The notes beneath the pieces were generated by a model. The model was not told where the DNA came from, ran no database searches, and saw only the letters and a list, made by a program, of their open reading frames with translations. Both the position numbers and the translations under genes were made by a program. Below are positions 59,469 to 64,000 of a DNA stretch of 64,000 nt, piece by piece. Source of the stretch: Bacteroidota bacterium (GTDB taxonomy: Bacteria; Bacteroidota; Bacteroidia; Cytophagales; Cytophagaceae); the NCBI GenBank assembly GCA_023392125.1, contig JAEVZS010000031.1, positions 1-64,000 on the forward strand. Direction: 5' to 3'. Position 1 is the first letter of the stretch, and every line of letters starts with the position of its first letter.

Positions 59469-62400
59469 TTAAAAACTGTCTGCTTATTTTCTCTTTTATC
59501 TGTTCACGGCTGTTCCAGTACTCACGGCTGTACACTCTCAGCTGCTGCCAGCTTTTTTCCTTCATATCCAGAGGCAGATAGGCATGTGAGTCCTTGGCTG
59601 ATATACTTTGCAAATACAGATTATCGTCGGTAAGTATCAGACCCCTATATTGATTATTCACTTTGAAAGTAAGATCAGCAAAAGGAAACTCCTCTTCCAG
59701 TTCCGCACCTGTGTAGTCATACGTCAGATCATTAAGCTTCGATTTCAGCAGCCAGCCGGCACTGTATCTTGATGTATTGAGAGGCTGTATCCGGAACTCT
59801 CCCTGAGAAACAGTCCATGAGTATTCAAGGTATTTTTTGAGCATTCGGGGACCCTCGTGACGGGCATTTTCCACATTGAGCTGATGGGGCAGAATACTGC
59901 TGACAAGATAGATGGCTTTCCGGGCACGTGTTATGGCTACGTTTAGCCTGTTTTCCCCTCTTGGCGCATTAAGCGAACCAAAATTCATGGACATTTTACC
60001 TTTCTTATCAGGAGCATAGCCTACTGAAAAAATAATACTGTCTCTTTCATCTCCCTGTACATTTTCTATATTCTTGACAAAAAGACTCTCCGGAATCAGT
60101 ATTCCTTTCTGCATAAAACGCTCCTCGAGCAATTCCGCAATCAGTTGTTGCTGCCTGTAGTTGAACGTAACCACTCCGATACTTTCCCCGGGTTCCTTAC
60201 CCAGCAGATCAGCCACAAGAGCAACAACTCTTTCTGCTTCCACCATGTTGCTCTGGTCCTCCCATACTCCTTCTGTTTTAATATATTTTATCGGTGGTTC
60301 TTTTTGCTGCACGTCATTAAAATGTGGCAACAGCTGCAGGCGGTTGTTATAGAAATGCTTGTTGGAAAAATGAATCAGCTCCAGCGATCTGCTCCGGTAG
60401 TGCCCTCTGAGCTGTACTTCCATCAGATAGGCGGAAGCAAGATTCAGCAGAGAATCCAGCTCAAGGTCCGGTATTTCGGATTCTTCCTCTTCCCAGCGTG
60501 TCTGGTACAGATCACTGGGGCTTAACTGCTTGTCATCGCCTGTAATAACAATCTGATGCCCCCTGTACATGGCAGGAATACCTTTTTCTGCATAGCACTG
60601 ACTGGCTTCATCAAATATGACAAGATCAAACAATGTCTGCATGGGGAATATAGCAGAAACCGACTCCGGGCTGGCCATCCAGCAGGGAATGAGATCAAAC
60701 AACTCGGTATGAAAAGCTGAAATCAGCTTACGGATCGGCCAGATTTTCTTTTTCTTGGTTACCTGATGCCTGAGGTCTCTGTAGGTAACCATATTATTCA
60801 GCCGGTTATAATCTACGTGCCTGTATGTACGCTCTCTTGTTCTCAGCAGCACAATATCCCTGCTCACATGAAGCTTTTCACGTACTGCCTGTTTCAGCTC
60901 ATCTTCTATCTGCTGCATTCTCAGAGAAGCCACCGACCGGAGCACAGGATATTTCGTCTCGATATGATTGATCCATTCAAGTCTGATACTATTTGCAAAC
61001 AGTGCAGACAATTGCTCATCCGGCAGGTCCCGGCCATGCTCATAAAGCTTCTTCATAACCGACAGCTCATGGCTGTTCAGACTATGTGTAAGCCTGTCAA
61101 ATTCAGCAAGGCTGTCAAAATCCCTTTTGAGTACGGTTTTTAGTTCCAGTGCATATTCATAATCATGCAGAATACGACTGATCTGTCTGGCAGTCAGAAA
61201 TTGCATCCAGCGTTTCCGGTCTTCCGGGATTTTTCTCACTACCTCGAGTACCTGAAGAAAACGCTGCCGTAGTTCGGGAAATGTCATTTTAGACATGTCC
61301 ATAAATTCTTTGAGGTTGCGCAGCTCTTTTACCATATCCTTGACAGCCAAGGCAGTATGTGCATCATAAAACCAGTTTTCGAGACGCTCCGGATCTTTAT
61401 CTTCCGGAATTTCATACAGCCAGCCCATCTCCTTTAGTCTCGTCAGGTTATGCTCATAATTCATACGATTATCGACCCTTTCGATCATCTTCCGGAATCC
61501 CTCTTTGTCCCAGGCAAGCTGATTGGCGACAAAAACACGCTTTACGGCAAACTTATCGTTGGAAAACAGGCGCCATTTAAACCAGTGAAACGGCTGCTTT
61601 CTGGCATTGGCAGCCTTTTGCAAGGCAATCTGCACGGCTCCCAGCTGCTCACCGGGCAGAGATTCCTCCAGTCCCTCCTCTCTGAAACATCCGAGAATCT
61701 TTTTTTCGCGAATAAGTAATTCATCCGCATCCGTATCTCTTTTGAAATAATGCTGAAAGTGCCTGAATACAACCGGATTATCAAGTATGCTTATAATCTG
61801 ATGAAAAAGCTCTTCACGTCCGGCAAACCATTCACAATCTTCCAGATCAAAGGAAGCGCCGAGAATCTCCCGCAGCTCTTCAGAAACAGCAGCCTGGTAA
61901 TAAGGTATTTCATCCAGCAGCTCAAGCATGCTTCGCAAATCCGCCAGCGTAAAATCCCTGAAATCCTTTCGGTCCTCCCACAAGTAATCTTTTTTCATAA
62001 ACCGGCGTGCATAAGCAAACCAGGACCGGATCTTATAGGGGAAAGCTTCCAGTTCGGAAGCCTGAAAAAAGTTAAATTCCTGATGCAGATCAATAGAGGG
62101 CTCATCCGGAGAACAGGTCAGATAAAGCTCTTTAACGGACACACCGCATTCCTTTTCATCATAGAGCGCCTGCTTAAACTCCTCAAGCTCCTCTGTCAGC
62201 TGATCTATTTTCCTGCTTGCTGTCAGAAAAGTTCTCTCCAGCTGGATCGAGTCAAGAGAGTTATTCTTGTATTTATACTCATCGAGACGATCAATCTGAG
62301 ACGCAATCTGCGCATATATATGCTGGCGATCGTTTTTAAAATCATGTACCAGCCCGATAAAATCAGAAATTTCTTTTTCTCTGAGTCGCTCGTATACGAC

Positions 62401-63459
62401 ATCAAGTGCTGCCTTTTTCTGACAGACAAGCAGCACTTTCTTGCCACGGGCTATATAATCAGAAATAAGGTTACATATAAGCTGTGATTTGCCGGTACCG
62501 GGCGGTCCGATCACCACCATAGAGTTGCCTTTCTTTACTGCTTTCAGCGCATTTTCCTGTGAAGCATCCACTCTGAACGGCGTAAACGTCTGCTCCTCTC
62601 TGATACGGGTCAGGTACTGAAAAGAATTGGCAACACCCTTATCTTCCTGTATGGTTCTTTTCCAGAAAAATTCTTCAAGATCCGAAACTCCCGGATGTTC
62701 CAGCAATGCTTCATAGTCCGGCACCAGAAAAGATCCGGCCTGAGGAAAAAGCCCCAGCAATGCTTCCGGAAACAGCTTCAGCTCCCCGTTCTCATACTTT
62801 TCCTCAAAATCGGATTTCTTGAATTGTTCAAAATAGGTAAGCTGGTTGGAGAACAGCTCCTGATTGAAATTCAGCTCAAGCGGACTATCTTTTATCAGCT
62901 GATACAATTGCGTAATAAAAACCTGAAGATCGGTATCAAAATCTTCGAAGGTCATCTCCATAAAGTCATCTTCCAGCCTGACCTTATTGAAATAGGAATA
63001 AGCCAGAAGAAAGCTTTTATTGAAGCTCATAGTTTCTTCTTCTCTCCGTAACAGATACCATTTATTGTCTTCCTGCCGGAGTGTAACAGGGAAAAAAAGC
63101 AGCGGGCAGCGCACCAGGTTTCCATCCTGCAGCCTGCCCCGCACAAAAGGCCAGCCTACATAAAGATCCCTTGCTCCGCGTTCTTCATAGACAAAATGCT
63201 CTCTTCGCTCAATCCGTCGAAATTTTTTACTCAGCTCATTGGATTTTCCATCCCGGCTGTCGAGCACCCGCCCGACAAAAATTTTCTTTTTCCCGGATAC
63301 CAGCTGCCGGATCAGCTCAATAGAAGGAGCATCATTATTATAATTGATTTCGTGCAGATCGAGATCCTGCTCTTTACCCGACTTCAACAGAAGTATGGAA
63401 CGGTTTCCACCCGTCAGATTAGTGAGTTTTTTCAGATAGGACCTGAGGAGCTGATGCAT
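59461..63459 (-). CDS. Large superfamily 1 AAA/helicase protein (DUF4011/Upf1-like)
   Basis: A 1332-residue cytoplasmic ATPase. An N-terminal region of about 300 residues of DUF4011-like type (SKKFRRIERREHFVYEERGA, LYVGWPFVRGRL) precedes Walker A VVIGPPGTGKSQ (near 320). A long helical insertion (about 400-880) follows, then DEASQC (Walker B), GDDKQLSPS (motif III), LRGHYRSRS (motif IV), VQGDERDSIIFSVGYAP and LNVAITRARKAIYLV (motifs V-VI). The final 120 residues (ADLTFKVNNQYRGLILTDDN ... RVYSREYW) look like the VSR/MTES_1575 endonuclease fold with active-site acids lost. Related proteins occur in housekeeping and in defence islands; no defence partner is adjacent. It overlaps the propeller gene downstream. 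Confidence 0.85.
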   Translation of the reverse strand: MHQLLRSYLKKLTNLTGGNRSILLLKSGKEQDLDLHEINYNNDAPSIELIRQLVSGKKKIFVGRVLDSRDGKSNELSKKFRRIERREHFVYEERGARDLYVGWPFVRGRLQDGNLVRCPLLFFPVTLRQEDNKWYLLRREEETMSFNKSFLLAYSYFNKVRLEDDFMEMTFEDFDTDLQVFITQLYQLIKDSPLELNFNQELFSNQLTYFEQFKKSDFEEKYENGELKLFPEALLGLFPQAGSFLVPDYEALLEHPGVSDLEEFFWKRTIQEDKGVANSFQYLTRIREEQTFTPFRVDASQENALKAVKKGNSMVVIGPPGTGKSQLICNLISDYIARGKKVLLVCQKKAALDVVYERLREKEISDFIGLVHDFKNDRQHIYAQIASQIDRLDEYKYKNNSLDSIQLERTFLTASRKIDQLTEELEEFKQALYDEKECGVSVKELYLTCSPDEPSIDLHQEFNFFQASELEAFPYKIRSWFAYARRFMKKDYLWEDRKDFRDFTLADLRSMLELLDEIPYYQAAVSEELREILGASFDLEDCEWFAGREELFHQIISILDNPVVFRHFQHYFKRDTDADELLIREKKILGCFREEGLEESLPGEQLGAVQIALQKAANARKQPFHWFKWRLFSNDKFAVKRVFVANQLAWDKEGFRKMIERVDNRMNYEHNLTRLKEMGWLYEIPEDKDPERLENWFYDAHTALAVKDMVKELRNLKEFMDMSKMTFPELRQRFLQVLEVVRKIPEDRKRWMQFLTARQISRILHDYEYALELKTVLKRDFDSLAEFDRLTHSLNSHELSVMKKLYEHGRDLPDEQLSALFANSIRLEWINHIETKYPVLRSVASLRMQQIEDELKQAVREKLHVSRDIVLLRTRERTYRHVDYNRLNNMVTYRDLRHQVTKKKKIWPIRKLISAFHTELFDLIPCWMASPESVSAIFPMQTLFDLVIFDEASQCYAEKGIPAMYRGHQIVITGDDKQLSPSDLYQTRWEEEESEIPDLELDSLLNLASAYLMEVQLRGHYRSRSLELIHFSNKHFYNNRLQLLPHFNDVQQKEPPIKYIKTEGVWEDQSNMVEAERVVALVADLLGKEPGESIGVVTFNYRQQQLIAELLEERFMQKGILIPESLFVKNIENVQGDERDSIIFSVGYAPDKKGKMSMNFGSLNAPRGENRLNVAITRARKAIYLVSSILPHQLNVENARHEGPRMLKKYLEYSWTVSQGEFRIQPLNTSRYSAGWLLKSKLNDLTYDYTGAELEEEFPFADLTFKVNNQYRGLILTDDNLYLQSISAKDSHAYLPLDMKEKSWQQLRVYSREYWNSREQIKEKISRQFLND

Positions 63460-63526
63460 AGTATTCTATTAGTTACAGATGCGGATACACAAACCGTTAT
63501 TCCGCGAAAATCAGTTATCGTTCCGG

Positions 63527-64000
63527 TCAGGTATTTTTGAAGATATCAAGCCGGTCGGAACGGAGCCATACTGACTCATCAGGAGCCCGACAGTACCGTG
63601 GAGCAGCAATACCGGAACCAAAATATACTTCATTGGATTTAAACCGGCGGATTTCATCCCAAAGGCCCATACTCAGAAAAGCATTTAAAAGCACAGCGCC
63701 TCCTTCAACGATTACAGACTGGATTTTTCTCTGATAAAGATCCGTCATAAGCTGCCGGAGCTGTTCCGTTCCTTTATCCAATTTAACAAAAATTATGTTT
63801 CCTGCTATCTCAGACCTGACTTCATTATAACAGATTGTCTGCTGTGTCTGATCAAAAAGCCGGAGATCCGGAGCCAGGCTCAGATTACGGTCAAGTACGA
63901 TCCGTACCGGATTTCTGCCGTTCCATTCCCTTACATTCAAGGCCGGATTGTCATAGTGTGCTGTTCTGCCGCCGACCATAACCGCGTCTTCTTCCGATCG
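63527..64000 (-). CDS. ribD: Riboflavin biosynthesis protein RibD, C-terminal reductase part (cut by window edge)
   Basis: An open frame entering from the right edge (RSEEDAVMVGGRTAHYDNPA) and ending at 63527, 157 residues seen. It matches the RibD C-terminal domain that reduces the ribosyl side chain with NADPH: SEEDAVMVGG, NPVRIVLDRN and SVIVEGGAVLLNAFL (substrate/NADPH segments). The deaminase half with its zinc-binding HAE motif must lie outside. Step: 5-amino-6-ribosylaminouracil phosphate to its ribitylamino form in FMN/FAD synthesis. The ATG at 63979 is an internal Met, not the start. Confidence 0.92.
   Translation of the reverse strand, partial: RSEEDAVMVGGRTAHYDNPALNVREWNGRNPVRIVLDRNLSLAPDLRLFDQTQQTICYNEVRSEIAGNIIFVKLDKGTEQLRQLMTDLYQRKIQSVIVEGGAVLLNAFLSMGLWDEIRRFKSNEVYFGSGIAAPRYCRAPDESVWLRSDRLDIFKNT

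Noticed and set aside
61750..62487. 245-codon plus-strand open frame opposite the helicase gene
   Set aside because: Antisense to helicase motif region including Walker A; no domain of its own.
59461..63459. Call as part of a phage-defence system
   Set aside because: No partner gene of a known defence system nearby (ribD, propeller, DMT protein, antiporter surround it), and the nuclease-like end appears inactive.

Overview
The window reads as chromosome of a free-living, polysaccharide-degrading member of the Bacteroidota, most likely order Cytophagales. The evidence is the many secreted proteins with type IX secretion system (T9SS) C-terminal sorting domains, PorP/SprF and CHU_C/SprB-repeat proteins, 7TMR-DISM signalling, Bacteroidota-style -7 promoter elements (TAnnTTTG), and a housekeeping cluster (crotonase, flippase, dut, nucleotidyltransferase, TPR lipoprotein, DUF4292, EnvC) that I recognise from this phylum. 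No species can be named from the sequence alone.

Layout. 1-10015 (all minus): a secreted-enzyme island with two pectate lyases (one cut by the window edge) and three large secreted zinc-metalloprotease-like proteins. The three share DUF4859 modules, a cysteine-rich linker and T9SS sorting domains, and a 690-bp stretch is almost identical between two of them. 10355-13584 (plus): a probable operon of Gfo/Idh/MocA dehydrogenase, sugar phosphate isomerase/epimerase and a beta-propeller lipoprotein. 13773-18069: an ECF sigma factor, a membrane anti-sigma-like protein carrying a SprB-type repeat and a CHU_C-like C-terminus, and an LRR protein with a similar C-terminus, overlapping by 4 bp each. A PorP/SprF outer-membrane protein lies divergently next to them. 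19133-22582: a CE2-CE4 double esterase with a sorting domain. 22779-24687: a frameshifted 7TMR-DISM receptor whose C-terminus is an IS1595-transposase-like zinc ribbon/helix region. 24913-31040: metabolic genes (nitronate monooxygenase-like, DODA-type dioxygenase, serine dehydratase, amino-acid permease). 31197-38877: an OmpR/histidine-kinase pair followed by a TolC-adaptor-CzcA/CusA efflux operon. 38968-41206: an FAD oxidoreductase, then a tRNA-Asn with a GIY-YIG nuclease gene and a second, decayed copy of the same tRNA-3'half/nuclease unit. 41453-53791 (plus): HtrA protease, ALDH7-type dehydrogenase, a single-domain response regulator, and the conserved cell-envelope cluster. 54080-64000: a CPA2 antiporter, a LytS/LytTR pair, a small DMT protein, a propeller-like protein, a 1332-residue SF1 helicase, and the 3' part of ribD at the edge.

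How the parts fit: the left third makes and exports pectin-, acetyl-ester- and protein-degrading enzymes through the T9SS, and the sigma/anti-sigma/PorP locus may couple transcription to that same export route. The strongest candidates for something undescribed are (i) the sigma/anti-sigma cassette whose anti-sigma protein ends in a T9SS-cargo-like domain, (ii) the receptor fused to a captured transposase DNA-binding domain, and (iii) the ~389-bp tRNA-Asn/GIY-YIG unit whose junction falls exactly at the anticodon loop.
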